DNA from: Candidatus Rokuibacteriota bacterium
Lineage (GTDB): Bacteria; Methylomirabilota; Methylomirabilia; Rokubacteriales; CSP1-6
Assembly (NCBI GenBank): GCA_016866775.1
Contig: VGLJ01000039.1
Coordinates: forward strand, 1-43,999
Direction of reading: 5' to 3'
Length of the DNA stretch: 43,999 nt
This document shows positions 1-8,367 of this stretch, one piece after another. The notes below the pieces were generated by a model. It saw only the letters and a program-made list of their open reading frames with translations. It did no database searches and was not told the DNA's origin. The translations under genes were made by a program, and so were the position numbers. The first letter of the stretch is position 1. Every line of letters begins with the position of its first letter.

Positions 1-2
1 TG

Positions 3-119
3 CCGGTCACGCTCGTGTGGCGCCCGGCGGCGCGCCGGCAACCAGCGCTCGCGCGGCTCGCCGACCTGCTCGGGTCGGCGGGCGCGCGGGCCGGTGCCAG
101 GCTCGCGCGCATGCGGTAG
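3..119 (+). CDS. C-terminal fragment of an upstream gene, possibly a LysR-type regulator
   Basis: The window opens in an open frame of 38 codons that ends at TAG 117-119. The tail begins PVTLVWRPAARRQP and continues with alternating Ala/Leu/Arg. The pattern hydrophobic strand, then Trp-Arg, then an alanine-rich final helix is what LysR effector-binding domains often show at their C-terminus, and a regulator next to an amidase/aldolase pair would be natural. The piece is too short for a firm family call and could be any alanine-rich C-terminus. The rest of the gene lies outside the window. Confidence 0.3.
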   Translation, partial: PVTLVWRPAARRQPALARLADLLGSAGARAGARLARMR

Positions 120-140
120 TCTCACGGGGCGAGGTGCCCG

Positions 141-1772
141 ATGGCCAACGAGCTCCACGACCTCTCGATCGCCGAACTCTCGAGTCTCATCGCGGCCCGG
201 AAGCTCTCGCCCGTCGACCTCGTCGAGGCGTTGATCCAGCGCATCGAGCAGTACGACGATCAGACGCGGGCGTTCATCACCCGCACGTTCGATCTGGCGC
301 GGCGGCAGGCGCGCGAGGCGGAGGCGGAGATCACCGCCGGCAGGCACCGCGGCCCGCTGCACGGGATCCCGTTCGCGCTCAAGGACATCTACGACACGCG
401 CGGGATCCTCACGTCGGGCCACTCGCGCGTGTTCATGGACCGGATTCCCCGGGACGACGCCACCGCGACGACCAAGCTCTACGCGGCCGGCGCCGTGCTG
501 CTCGGCAAGCTCGCCACGCACGAGATGGCGCACGCCGGGCCGTCGTTCGATCTGCCGTGGCCGCCGGCGCGCAACCCGTGGAACCTCGAACGGTTCACCG
601 GAGGCTCGTCGTCGGGATCGGGGGCCGCCGTCGCCGCCGGGATGACGCCGGTCGCGCTCGGCTCGGACACCGGGGGATCGATCCGCGGCCCCGCGTCGCT
701 GTGCGGCGTCGTCGGTCTCATGCCGACGTTCGGGCTGGTGAGCCGCGCCGGTGTCATCACCAACTCGTACACGTTCGATCACTGCGGCCCGCTCGCGCGA
801 ACCGTCGAAGACTGTGCGCTCGTGCTCCAGGCGCTCGCCGGTTACGACGCGAAGGACGCGGGGAGCCTGCGGCGACCGATTCCCGTGTATCGCGACGCGC
901 TCCGCCGGGATCTCCGCGGCCTCAGGATCGGCGTCCTCCGGTACCACTGGGAGGAAGACCTTCCGGCGTCGGAGGACGTGCGCGCGGCGATGGATGCCGC
1001 GCTCGACGTCCTGCGCCGCCTCGGCGCCGAGCTCGAGGAGTGCCGCGTGCGCCCGCTCGGACAGTACTTCGACGTGAAGATCATCATCGCGGAGAGCGAG
1101 ATCTTCAGCGTCCACCAGAAGAACCTGGTCGCGCGCCCGAAGGACTTCGGCGCCGACTTCCGCTCGCGCGTGCTGCCGTCCATGCTGTTCACCGCCAACG
1201 ACTACGTCCAGGCCACGCGCGAGCATCGCCGGATGATGGTCGAGATGGAGCCGCTGTACCCGAAGTTCGACGCCTTCGTCACGGCCGGCATGGGCGAGGC
1301 GCCACGGATCGCCGATTACCTCAGCGTCTCGTTCTGGCAGAAGCCGAACGTGACCACCGTGTGGAACGTCACGAGCCAGCCGGTGCTGCAGCTGCCCAAT
1401 GGCTTCGGGCGTCAGGGCCTGCCGCTCGGCATGCAGATCATCGGCCGCCCGTTCGACGAGACCACGATCCTGCGCATCGGCGACGCGTACGAGCGCGCCA
1501 CCGAGTGGCACACGCGACGTCCGCAGCTCGTGCGCGGCGCGACGGCGCCCGACATGACCCCGCCGCCCGTCCTGTCGGGCGAGCCCGCCGCCGATGCGGA
1601 GACGCGCGACCTGTGCGTGAACGCGGCGAAGCACGCCGGGGTGCCGCTCGACGATGTGACGCTCGCCCAGATGCTCGAAGGCGCGCCCTACGCGCTGCGC
1701 ATGGTGCAGCGGCTCCGGCGCGACCACGACCCGCACCACGAGCCCGCGAACATCTTCACCTTTCCATCCTGA
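141..1772 (+). CDS. Amidase of the amidase-signature (GatA/AmiE-like) family
   Basis: A cytosolic serine amidohydrolase of 543 residues that probably cleaves a carboxamide to the acid plus ammonia; the substrate is unknown. The Ser-cisSer-Lys machinery is visible: Lys81 in [10 protein letters not shown], the serine cluster 156-158 in TGGSSSGSG, and the nucleophile Ser180 in [12 protein letters not shown]. The ATG at 141 begins the expected N-terminal helix. After the core, about residue 480 onward, there is a further roughly 60-residue C-terminal segment that many GatA-like proteins lack. The aldolase follows after ten bases, so the two are probably cotranscribed. The family is certain, the substrate is not. 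A long overlapping frame starting at 17 is a composition shadow. Confidence 0.93.
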   Translation: MANELHDLSIAELSSLIAARKLSPVDLVEALIQRIEQYDDQTRAFITRTFDLARRQAREAEAEITAGRHRGPLHGIPFALKDIYDTRGILTSGHSRVFMDRIPRDDATATTKLYAAGAVLLGKLATHEMAHAGPSFDLPWPPARNPWNLERFTGGSSSGSGAAVAAGMTPVALGSDTGGSIRGPASLCGVVGLMPTFGLVSRAGVITNSYTFDHCGPLARTVEDCALVLQALAGYDAKDAGSLRRPIPVYRDALRRDLRGLRIGVLRYHWEEDLPASEDVRAAMDAALDVLRRLGAELEECRVRPLGQYFDVKIIIAESEIFSVHQKNLVARPKDFGADFRSRVLPSMLFTANDYVQATREHRRMMVEMEPLYPKFDAFVTAGMGEAPRIADYLSVSFWQKPNVTTVWNVTSQPVLQLPNGFGRQGLPLGMQIIGRPFDETTILRIGDAYERATEWHTRRPQLVRGATAPDMTPPPVLSGEPAADAETRDLCVNAAKHAGVPLDDVTLAQMLEGAPYALRMVQRLRRDHDPHHEPANIFTFPS

Positions 1773-1782
1773 GGAGGCCCTC

Positions 1783-2541
1783 GTGAACATCAGACCCAAT
1801 CGCGTGAAGCAGAAGCTGGCTGCCGGACAGGTCGCGACCATTCTCGCCGGCAGCAACGATCCCGATCTCATCGATCAGCTCGGCACGCTCGACGTCGACG
1901 GCATCTGGCTCGAGGGCGAGCACGGCGGCGTCGACTACGCGGACCTCGGGAACCTCACGCGCGCGTGCGATCTCTGGGGCAAGACCTCCGTCGTGCGCGT
2001 GATGGACAACGACTACGCGACGATCTATCGCACGCTCGACCGCGGCGCCCAGGGCATCTGCGTGCCGCACGTCAACACGCGCGCGGAGGCGGAGGCCGTC
2101 GTCGAGGCGGCGAAGTTCGCGCCGATCGGCAAGCGCGGCATGTTCACGAGCCGCCAGGGCTTCGGCGTGCCCGACTACCTCAAGACCGCGAACGACCACA
2201 GCCTGCTCATCGTGCTGATCGAGGACATCGCCGCCGTCCGCAAGCTCGATGAGATCGTGAAGGTCGAGCACATCGACGTCTTCTTCGTGGCGCCGAGCGA
2301 CCTCGCCACGTCGATGGGCCACATCGGCAACATGACCCACCCGGACGTGCAGCAGACGATCGACGGCGCGATCCGCACGATCGTGGACGCCGGGCGCCCG
2401 TGCGGCACGCTCGTCAACGCCGGGAACGTCGAGCGCTACACGAAAATGGGCGTGCGCGCGCTCATGACGAGCTTCTTCCCGTGGATCCAGGCCGGCGCCG
2501 ACGACCTGCTCGCGCGCGCTCGGGCCGGCGCTAAGGGCTGA
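1783..2541 (+). CDS. HpcH/HpaI family class II aldolase
   Basis: A metal-dependent aldolase of the HpcH/HpaI and citrate-lyase-beta family, 252 residues, the normal length. It would reversibly cleave a 2-keto-hydroxy acid to pyruvate or a related product plus an aldehyde. Visible family landmarks are the early strand IWLEGEHGGVDY, the segment DRGAQGICVPHVNT, a Glu-containing strand LIVLIEDIAAV (metal ligand position) and FFVAPSDLATSMG. The start is GTG 1783, preceded by a GAGGAGG ribosome-binding site; no better ATG exists. It follows the amidase by ten bases, suggesting a two-enzyme catabolic unit. The 3' end overlaps the convergent MFS gene by eleven bases. Confidence 0.9.
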   Translation: MNIRPNRVKQKLAAGQVATILAGSNDPDLIDQLGTLDVDGIWLEGEHGGVDYADLGNLTRACDLWGKTSVVRVMDNDYATIYRTLDRGAQGICVPHVNTRAEAEAVVEAAKFAPIGKRGMFTSRQGFGVPDYLKTANDHSLLIVLIEDIAAVRKLDEIVKVEHIDVFFVAPSDLATSMGHIGNMTHPDVQQTIDGAIRTIVDAGRPCGTLVNAGNVERYTKMGVRALMTSFFPWIQAGADDLLARARAGAKG

Positions 2542-3943
2542 CGCCGAGCCTGGCACCGCCGCGCATGAACGAGGCGACGAAGGCGACGAACGTGAGGACG
2601 AGGCATCCCGCGTACGTCGCCTTCATGGCGAAGACGAACGACGCCGCGTCCGCCGCGCTGGGCGCGGCGTCGGGAATCCCGGAGGCGTAGCGGAACGCCA
2701 CGGTCAGCAGCACGCTGCCGAGCGACGTCCCGAGCAGCGAGCCGAGGCCGAAGCTCATCTGCACCATCCCCGTCGCGAAGCCGCGGTACTCGCGCGGCAC
2801 CGACGCGATCAGCGCCGTCTGGTTCGCCGTGTTGAAGAAGCCCTGCCCGAGCCCGGTCAGCGCCATCAGGAGCGCGGGCAGGAGCCACGGCGACTCGATC
2901 CCCATCAGCATCCCCACGACGAAGACCGCCATGTTCATCAACACGCCGATCGACGCCGGCAGCCGCGGGCCGATGCGGTCGGTCAGCGCGCCGGTGAGCG
3001 GCGCCAGCGTGATCGTGAAGACCGGCGCGGCGAGGAACAGCACGCCGATGAAGGACGGGGAGAGGTGGAGCACGTCCTGGAGATAGAACGGCAGCACGAG
3101 CATGAGCACGCTCATCGTCGTGGCGATGATGACGAGGCTGAGCACGCTGAAGCTGAACATCCGGATCCGGAACAGCGCGAAGTTCACGACGGGGTTGCGC
3201 GCGCGCCGCTCGTGGACGAGGAAGCCCGCGAGCGTGGCGACGAAGACTCCCGCCATGGCGGCTTTCTCGCCGGTGCCCAGCACCTGCGCGCTGCGCCGGT
3301 CGACCAGCAGCGCGAGCGCGAGCGTGAGCACGATGAGCAGCGCGGCGCCGCCGTAGTCGATCGCCGGGCGCTCGGCCACCACGCGCTGGCGGTCACGCGC
3401 CCGGAGCGCCGTGAGGATCATGCCGGTCACGCCGATCGGCACGAGCAGGAAGAAGATCCACCGCCAGCTCACGACGTCGATCACGAGGCCGCCGATCGGC
3501 GGCCCGAGCAGCACGCCGCCGTGGAACGACATCGTCATGAACCCGTTCGCGCGGCCCGCGGCGCCCTCGGGCATCGCTTCCATCGCCAGCACGCGCGTCG
3601 CCGACGCGATCATCGCGGCGCCGATGCCCTCCACCACCCGGAAGAACACGAGCCACACGACGTTGGGAGCCAGGCCGCACAACAGCGCGCCCGTCGTCAT
3701 GATCACGAAGCCGCCGCCGTAGATCGCGTACCGGCCGTGGATGTCGCCGAGGCGGCCGAAGACCACCGAGAGGCTGATGCTCGCGAGCTGGTACGCGATG
3801 ATCGTCCACGAGATCCAGAGGATGTCGGCGTCGAGCGACGTCGCGATCGTGGGCAGCCCGACGACGACGCTGCGCCCGGCGAACCCGGTGATGAACTGGC
3901 CGAGCATCGCGTTGACGAGCAGGAGGCGGTCGATTGACGGCAC
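2531..3943 (-). CDS. MFS transporter, multidrug-exporter type (DHA2-like)
   Basis: An inner-membrane major facilitator of 470 residues. The start is taken as GTG at 3943 (VPSIDRLLLVNAML), because everything upstream in the same frame is polar shadow of yqeC. The cytoplasmic loop 2-3 signature is seen as FGRLGDIHGRYAIYGG, with RVVEGIGAA in the fourth segment and a motif-C-like HGGVLLGPPIGG in the fifth. The length and spacing suit the 14-segment drug:H+ antiporter group, though twelve segments cannot be excluded by eye. The substrate is unknown. It is transcribed divergently from yqeC with only 25 bases between the start codons, and converges on the aldolase with an overlap. Confidence 0.85.
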   Translation of the reverse strand: MPSIDRLLLVNAMLGQFITGFAGRSVVVGLPTIATSLDADILWISWTIIAYQLASISLSVVFGRLGDIHGRYAIYGGGFVIMTTGALLCGLAPNVVWLVFFRVVEGIGAAMIASATRVLAMEAMPEGAAGRANGFMTMSFHGGVLLGPPIGGLVIDVVSWRWIFFLLVPIGVTGMILTALRARDRQRVVAERPAIDYGGAALLIVLTLALALLVDRRSAQVLGTGEKAAMAGVFVATLAGFLVHERRARNPVVNFALFRIRMFSFSVLSLVIIATTMSVLMLVLPFYLQDVLHLSPSFIGVLFLAAPVFTITLAPLTGALTDRIGPRLPASIGVLMNMAVFVVGMLMGIESPWLLPALLMALTGLGQGFFNTANQTALIASVPREYRGFATGMVQMSFGLGSLLGTSLGSVLLTVAFRYASGIPDAAPSAADAASFVFAMKATYAGCLVLTFVAFVASFMRGGARLGVSP

Positions 3944-3960
3944 GTCGTCGCGACTATAAC
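3934..3960 (+). promoter_or_regulatory. Candidate promoter for yqeC, almost leaderless
   Basis: TTGACG (3934-3939) and TATAAC (3955-3960) resemble -35 and -10 hexamers with a 15-base gap, somewhat short of the ideal 17. TATAAC stands out in this GC-rich sequence. Transcription would begin close to the GTG at 3969, giving an almost leaderless message, and no Shine-Dalgarno precedes that GTG. The hexamers overlap the first codons of the divergent MFS gene. Confidence 0.4.
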
Positions 3961-3968
3961 GTGCCCCC

Positions 3969-4730
3969 GTGACGCTGGCCGAATCGCTCGGGATGAAGCG
4001 CGACGACATCGTGGCGCTCGTGGGCGGCGGGGGCAAGACCACCGCGATGTTCCGGCTCGCGCGCGAGATGGTCGACGCCGGCGGCCGCGTCCTCACGACC
4101 ACGACCACGAAGATCTTCGCCGCGCAGATCGCGCTGGCGCCCGCGCACGTCGCCGCGGCGGACGCCACGCGAGCACGTGTGACCGCGGCGCTCGCGCGGA
4201 GCCCGCACGTGCTCATCATCGGCGACACCGAGCCGGACACCGGCAAGGCCGCGGGCATCTCACGGGCGCTGTTCTCGGACCTGCGCGCGTGGTTCCCGGA
4301 CGCGTGCATCCTGAACGAAGCGGACGGGTCGCGCATGCGGCCCTTCAAGGCGCCGGCCGGGCACGAGCCGGTGATCCCCGAGGAGACGACGCTCGTCGTC
4401 CCCGTCGTCGGCGCCGACGTCTTCGGCAAGACGCTCCACGACGATCACGTGCACCGGCCCGAGCTGATCAGCGCGCTCAGCGGCGCGCCGCTCGGATCGC
4501 CGATCACGCCCGCGGTCGTCGCCCGCGTGCTGGCGCATCCCGACGGCGGACGCAAGGGCGTGCCGGCCCGCGCGCGCGTGGTGGTCCTCATCAACAAGGT
4601 GGAGAGCCTGCCGGACCGTGCGCCGGCGCACGAGACCGCGAACCTGCTGCTGAGAGAGCCGGCGGTCGAGGCGGTGGTGCTCGCGGCCGTGCGCGCGCAC
4701 AATCCCGTGCTGGAGGTACGGACGCGATGA
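3969..4730 (+). CDS. yqeC: YqeC, selenium-dependent molybdenum hydroxylase accessory protein
   Basis: A cytosolic P-loop protein of 253 residues. The Walker A loop VGGGGKTT is at residues 18-25, followed by the threonine-rich TTTTTKIF. Further on come ILNEADGSRMRPFKAP and the arginine/lysine-rich VVVLINKVE strand typical of this NTPase group. In known genomes yqeC accompanies genes for selenium-containing molybdenum hydroxylases (xanthine dehydrogenase type), where selenium is a labile cofactor and not selenocysteine. Here its usual partners (yqeB, hydroxylase subunits) are not in view. It overlaps the phosphotriesterase-like gene by four bases (ATGA), so the two are coupled. Its presence suggests selenium use, in line with the two candidate selenoproteins of this window. 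Confidence 0.8.
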   Translation: MTLAESLGMKRDDIVALVGGGGKTTAMFRLAREMVDAGGRVLTTTTTKIFAAQIALAPAHVAAADATRARVTAALARSPHVLIIGDTEPDTGKAAGISRALFSDLRAWFPDACILNEADGSRMRPFKAPAGHEPVIPEETTLVVPVVGADVFGKTLHDDHVHRPELISALSGAPLGSPITPAVVARVLAHPDGGRKGVPARARVVVLINKVESLPDRAPAHETANLLLREPAVEAVVLAAVRAHNPVLEVRTR

Positions 4731-5671
4731 CCATGGTGGAGACGGCGCTCGGCCCGATCGACACGGGGGCCCTCGGCCCCACGCTGATGCACGAGCACAT
4801 CGTCACGCGCTCGCCCGGCGTGCAGGAGAACTGGCCGCACCTCTGGGATCGCGACGAGATCCTCCGGATCGCCGAGACGAAGATGGCCGATCTCTACAGC
4901 CGGGGCGTCCGCACGATCGTCGACCTCACCACCGTGGATCTCGGGCGCGACATCACCCTCATCCTGGACGTCGCGCGCCGCTCGCGCGTGCACGTCATCG
5001 TCGCGACCGGTGTCTGGTGGATGCCGCAGCGCTACTTCACCGGGCACGGCATCGACGCGGTCGCCGACCTCTTCATCCGCGACATCACGCAGGGCATCGG
5101 CACCAGCGGCGTGAAGGCGGCGATCATCAAGTGCGCGACCGACACGGCCGGCGTGAGCGCGGTGATCGAGAAGGTCCTGCGCGCCTCCGCGCGGGCGCAG
5201 AAGGCGACCGGTGTCCCGATCTCGACGCACACCTGGGCCGCGGGCCGCGTCGGCGAGACGCAGCAGGCGATCTTCGCGCAAGAGGGCGTCGACCTGCGCC
5301 GGGTCATCATCGGCCACAGCGGCGACAGCGACGACCTCGACTATCTGCGCGGGCTCATGGAGCGGGGGAGCACGATCGGCATGGACCGCTTCGGGCTCGA
5401 CAACTTCCTGCCGACCGAGAAGCGCGTGGAGGTGCTCGCGCGCCTGTGTGCCGAAGGCTACGCCGGCAAGATGGTGCTCTCGCACGACGCGAACTGCTGG
5501 AGCGACATGCTCTCGGAGGAAGCGAAGCGCCGCACGCGCCCGAAGTGGCACTACACGCACATCTCCGACGACATCCTGCCCGCGCTCCGCAAGGCCGGCG
5601 TGAAGGAAGACCAGATCGACCAGATGCTCGTGCGCAACCCGCGCGCGATCTTCGAAGCTCGCGAGGACTAG
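4727..5671 (+). CDS. Phosphotriesterase-family metal-dependent hydrolase
   Basis: A TIM-barrel amidohydrolase-superfamily protein of 314 residues, the normal length for phosphotriesterase-like lactonases. Metal ligands can be followed: His22 and His24 in LMHEHIVT, a lysine in TSGVKAAIIKCATD that would be the carbamylated bridge, His in ISTHTWAAG, His in IIGHSGDSDD, and the final Asp in VLSHDANCW. Family members mostly hydrolyse lactones or esters; true phosphotriesterase activity is rare. The ATG at 4727 overlaps the yqeC stop, and the N-terminus ETALGPIDTGALGPTLMHEH fits the family start. The cyclase gene follows after eight bases. Confidence 0.9.
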   Translation: MTMVETALGPIDTGALGPTLMHEHIVTRSPGVQENWPHLWDRDEILRIAETKMADLYSRGVRTIVDLTTVDLGRDITLILDVARRSRVHVIVATGVWWMPQRYFTGHGIDAVADLFIRDITQGIGTSGVKAAIIKCATDTAGVSAVIEKVLRASARAQKATGVPISTHTWAAGRVGETQQAIFAQEGVDLRRVIIGHSGDSDDLDYLRGLMERGSTIGMDRFGLDNFLPTEKRVEVLARLCAEGYAGKMVLSHDANCWSDMLSEEAKRRTRPKWHYTHISDDILPALRKAGVKEDQIDQMLVRNPRAIFEARED

Positions 5672-5679
5672 GAGAGCCC

Positions 5680-7338
5680 ATGCCCGACGACACACCGCTC
5701 GTCCGCAGGCTCGCGACCATTCTCTGCGCCGACGTCGCGGGCTACAGCCAGCTCATGGCGGCCAACGAAGAGCGGACGGTGCAGATCTTCCGCGGCCATC
5801 GGGAGATCTTCGAGTCGCTGGTCCGGCTCCACCAGGGACGGATCTTCAACACGGCGGGTGACGCGCTCCTGGCCGAGTTCAACAGCGCGGTCGAGGCCGT
5901 GCGCTGCGCGACCGAGATCCAGGCGGCCCTCGCGACGCGCAACGCGTCCCTCGCGGCGGACGAGCGGATGGTGTTCCGCATGGGCATCAACCTGGGCGAC
6001 GTCATCGTGCAGGGCGCCGACCTGCTCGGCGACGGCGTGAACGTCGCGGCGCGGATCCAGACCTCGACGGAGCCCGGGGGGATCTGCATCTCGGGCAGCG
6101 TCTACGACCAGATCCAGAACAAGCTCTCGCTCGAGTTCAAGCTGCTCGGCGAGCAGTCGTACAAGAACATCGCGCGGCCCGTCCGCACGTACACGATCAA
6201 CGAAGGCGCGGCAGTGACGAAGCCGCAGCGCCGCCGTCCGCTGAAGGTCCCGGTGGGCATCGCCGCGGCGGCGGTCGTGATCCTCGGGGCGGGGTACTGG
6301 GGCTACCGGCAGTTCGACGCGCAACGGGCCGAGCAGGTGCGCGTCGAGTCGCAGCTTGCCGCGCAGCTCGCGGTGCAGAAGCGCGCCGCCGAGCAGGCGC
6401 TCCGCGCGGCCGAGGACGCGAAACGCGAGGCCCAGACGCAGGCGCAGAAGCAGGCAGCCGACGAAGCCCTGCGCCGCGCGCAGGAGGAGCGCAACCGCGT
6501 CGAGCAGGAGCGCAAGGCGCTCGACAGCGAGAAGCGCGCCGCGGAGGCGGCGAAGGCGGCCGAGGCCGCGAAGGCAGCGGAGGCGGCGAAGAGGCAGGCG
6601 GAATCGAGCCAGCGCGCCGCGGCGCCGACGCCGACGGCGCCGACCGCGGCGAAGACCTCCGCGCAGCACGACGGCACCTACGACGGACAGCTCTGCAACC
6701 ATCCGAGGAACGCCCCGCCGCGCTGCTGGGCGGTGGCGCTGTTCGTCCGCAACGGGATCGCGGAAAGCACGTGGCTCAGTCGCAGCCAGAAGACATCGAC
6801 AGCCAACGGAGCCGTTGCCGCCAACGGCGCGGTGGAGCTGAAGCTGGCGGGGTGGACGCGGGAAGACAAGCCCATAGACGGAATCGTGATCGGCCGCGTC
6901 GCCGGTGACGCGATCGCCGTGTCCGGCCAATGGCGCGACGGCGGCGCCGTCCTCGGCAGCTGGACACGGCAGGGCGCTCCGAAGGTGCCGGTCGCGGCCA
7001 TCACGCAGAGGGCCTCGGCGCCGTACGACGGGACCTACAACGGCCGGCTCTGCAATCAGCCCAAGGACGATGCGAAGCCGGATTGCTGGGCGGTGGCGTT
7101 GTTCGTTCGGGGCGGGATGGCCGAGGGCGCGTGGCTCAGCCGCTACCAGAAGACGTACACCGCGAACGGCGCGATCGCCGGCAACGGGACGCTGGAGGTG
7201 AGGCTGAGAGGCACGACTCGAGACGACAAACCGACCGACGCGGTGCTGGTCGGCCGCGTCGCGGACGGCGAGATCGCCGTGACCGGCCAATGGCGCGACG
7301 GCGTCGCGATCGTCGGCAACTGGACACGCCAGCAGTGA
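5680..7338 (+). CDS. Membrane-anchored class III adenylate/guanylate cyclase with C-terminal repeats
   Basis: A protein of 552 residues. The N-terminal class III cyclase domain (about 10-175) has metal-binding Asp18 (CADVAGYSQ) and Asp61 (NTAGDALLAEF), and transition-state residues Asn121 and Arg125 (GVNVAARIQ). The position before the second Asp that is commonly Lys for purine recognition is Asn57. One hydrophobic helix follows (about 190-208), then an Ala/Glu/Lys/Gln-rich coiled coil (about 212-310), a Pro/Thr linker and two copies of a roughly 100-residue domain each with LCN and CWAVALFVR cysteines. The topology implied is a cytosolic catalyst with a periplasmic coiled coil and sensor. 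ATG 5680 has a GGAGAG site. It overlaps the next gene by GTGA. Confidence 0.9.
   Translation: MPDDTPLVRRLATILCADVAGYSQLMAANEERTVQIFRGHREIFESLVRLHQGRIFNTAGDALLAEFNSAVEAVRCATEIQAALATRNASLAADERMVFRMGINLGDVIVQGADLLGDGVNVAARIQTSTEPGGICISGSVYDQIQNKLSLEFKLLGEQSYKNIARPVRTYTINEGAAVTKPQRRRPLKVPVGIAAAAVVILGAGYWGYRQFDAQRAEQVRVESQLAAQLAVQKRAAEQALRAAEDAKREAQTQAQKQAADEALRRAQEERNRVEQERKALDSEKRAAEAAKAAEAAKAAEAAKRQAESSQRAAAPTPTAPTAAKTSAQHDGTYDGQLCNHPRNAPPRCWAVALFVRNGIAESTWLSRSQKTSTANGAVAANGAVELKLAGWTREDKPIDGIVIGRVAGDAIAVSGQWRDGGAVLGSWTRQGAPKVPVAAITQRASAPYDGTYNGRLCNQPKDDAKPDCWAVALFVRGGMAEGAWLSRYQKTYTANGAIAGNGTLEVRLRGTTRDDKPTDAVLVGRVADGEIAVTGQWRDGVAIVGNWTRQQ
6667..7335 (+). repeat. Two tandem copies of a ~100-residue domain in the cyclase C-terminus
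   Basis: Copy 1 is 6667-6972 and copy 2 is 7024-7335, separated by a 51-base linker. Both begin DGTY-(D/N)-G-x-LCN, share CWAVALFVR, a WLSR-x-QKT segment, TANGA, a DKP motif, and end GQWRDG followed by W-T-R-Q. They are similar at DNA level too, so the duplication is moderately recent. Each copy has two cysteines that could form a disulfide in the periplasm. I do not recognise the domain. Confidence 0.85.
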
Positions 7339-8315
7339 GCTCGCGACTCACGCTCACCTGTGCCGATTACGCGCGCGTCATGCCGCTCGCGACGGGAGAG
7401 GTGAAGCCCGACGGCATCGAGCTCACGATGATCCTCGGCAGCCGGGGCTCGTGGCCTGCGCGCGCCGAGATGCTTCGCCGCGCCGTGCAGGACCCGGACG
7501 TCCAGGGCGGCGAGTGGTCGATGGCGCAGTACCTCTATCGGATCGAGCAGGGCGACCGCCGCCACGTCGGGCTGCCGATCTTCCCGCTGCGCAACTTCAC
7601 CGCGCGCGATCTCTACATCCGGCGCGGCGGCCCGATCCGCGAGCCGGCGGACCTCGCGGGCAAGCGCATCGGCATGTACAGCTACACGGCGAGCGGCTCC
7701 ATCTGGTACCGCCACTTCCTGCGCTTCATCGGGATCGATCCCGCGAAGATCGAGTGGTGGATCGGTGACGTCGACACCGCGTGGTCCTCCGCGTCGATGA
7801 ATCCGTCGCTGCCGCCCGGCGTGCACGCGGCGCCGGCGGGCCGCTCGCTCTCAGACATGCTGATCGCCGGCGAGCTCGAAGCGATCTACAGCCCGCCGCG
7901 CCCGCAGGCCTACCATCCGAAGACGGGACCGATCACGCGCCTGTTCCCGCAGTTCCCGTTCATCGAGCAGAAGTACTTTCTCGAGACGGGAGCGTTTCCG
8001 CCGCAGCACCTGATCGTCCTCAGGCGTGAGGTGTGGGAGGCGAACCGCTGGATCGCCAGGAGCCTGACGGACGCGTTCATCGCGGCCAACGACTGCTTCG
8101 GCGCCGCGCAGCGCGGGTTCCCGTACGCGACGCCGTGGCTCGAGGCGGAGCTCGAGGACACGATCGCGGTCATGGGCGAGGACTTCCACCCGTACGGCTT
8201 CGAGAAGAATCGCGCGCAGATCGAGATGTTCGCGGGCGAGGCGTTCCGATCGGCGCTGACGAGTCGCCTCGTCACGACCGAGGAATACTTCGCCGACTAT
8301 CTCGTCGCCGCGTGA
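7335..8315 (+). CDS. Periplasmic-binding-protein-fold protein, 4,5-dihydroxyphthalate decarboxylase-like
   Basis: A 326-residue protein starting at GTG 7335, which overlaps the cyclase stop as GTGA. It has no signal peptide: the N-terminus SRLTLTCADYARVMPLATGEV goes directly into the fold. The layout (early strand, then DLYIRRGGPIREPADLAGKRIGMYSY and the SIWYRHFLRFIGIDPAKIEWW block) matches the ABC-substrate-binding-like family that includes 4,5-dihydroxyphthalate decarboxylase. Members of this family without a signal peptide are usually cytosolic enzymes or of unknown role. The substrate cannot be inferred. Confidence 0.75.
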   Translation: MSSRLTLTCADYARVMPLATGEVKPDGIELTMILGSRGSWPARAEMLRRAVQDPDVQGGEWSMAQYLYRIEQGDRRHVGLPIFPLRNFTARDLYIRRGGPIREPADLAGKRIGMYSYTASGSIWYRHFLRFIGIDPAKIEWWIGDVDTAWSSASMNPSLPPGVHAAPAGRSLSDMLIAGELEAIYSPPRPQAYHPKTGPITRLFPQFPFIEQKYFLETGAFPPQHLIVLRREVWEANRWIARSLTDAFIAANDCFGAAQRGFPYATPWLEAELEDTIAVMGEDFHPYGFEKNRAQIEMFAGEAFRSALTSRLVTTEEYFADYLVAA

Positions 8316-8320
8316 GCCTC

Positions 8321-8329
8321 TGCGATAAT
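8321..8329 (+). promoter_or_regulatory. Candidate extended -10 element before the peroxiredoxin
   Basis: TGCGATAAT fits an extended -10 (TG-n-TATAAT with one mismatch) in a 52-base gap that is otherwise GC-rich. No convincing -35 hexamer is visible 17 bases upstream, which extended -10 promoters can do without. It would start transcription about 30 bases before the peroxiredoxin start at 8368. Confidence 0.35.
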
Positions 8330-8367
8330 GCGTGACCCGCGCTGAAGCGCTAGGAGGAATGACCGGG

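Noticed and set aside
3944-4429. N-terminal extension of the MFS gene by about 160 codons
   Set aside because: It overlaps yqeC antisense and has no membrane or signal character; GTG 3943 gives the normal start.
6540-6600. Short Ala/Glu/Lys repeats as a DNA microsatellite
   Set aside because: They are part of the cyclase coiled coil and not exact at DNA level.
5668-7290. 540-codon minus-strand frame opposite the cyclase
   Set aside because: No family motifs, only low-complexity Arg/Leu/Val; the plus-strand cyclase explains the region.
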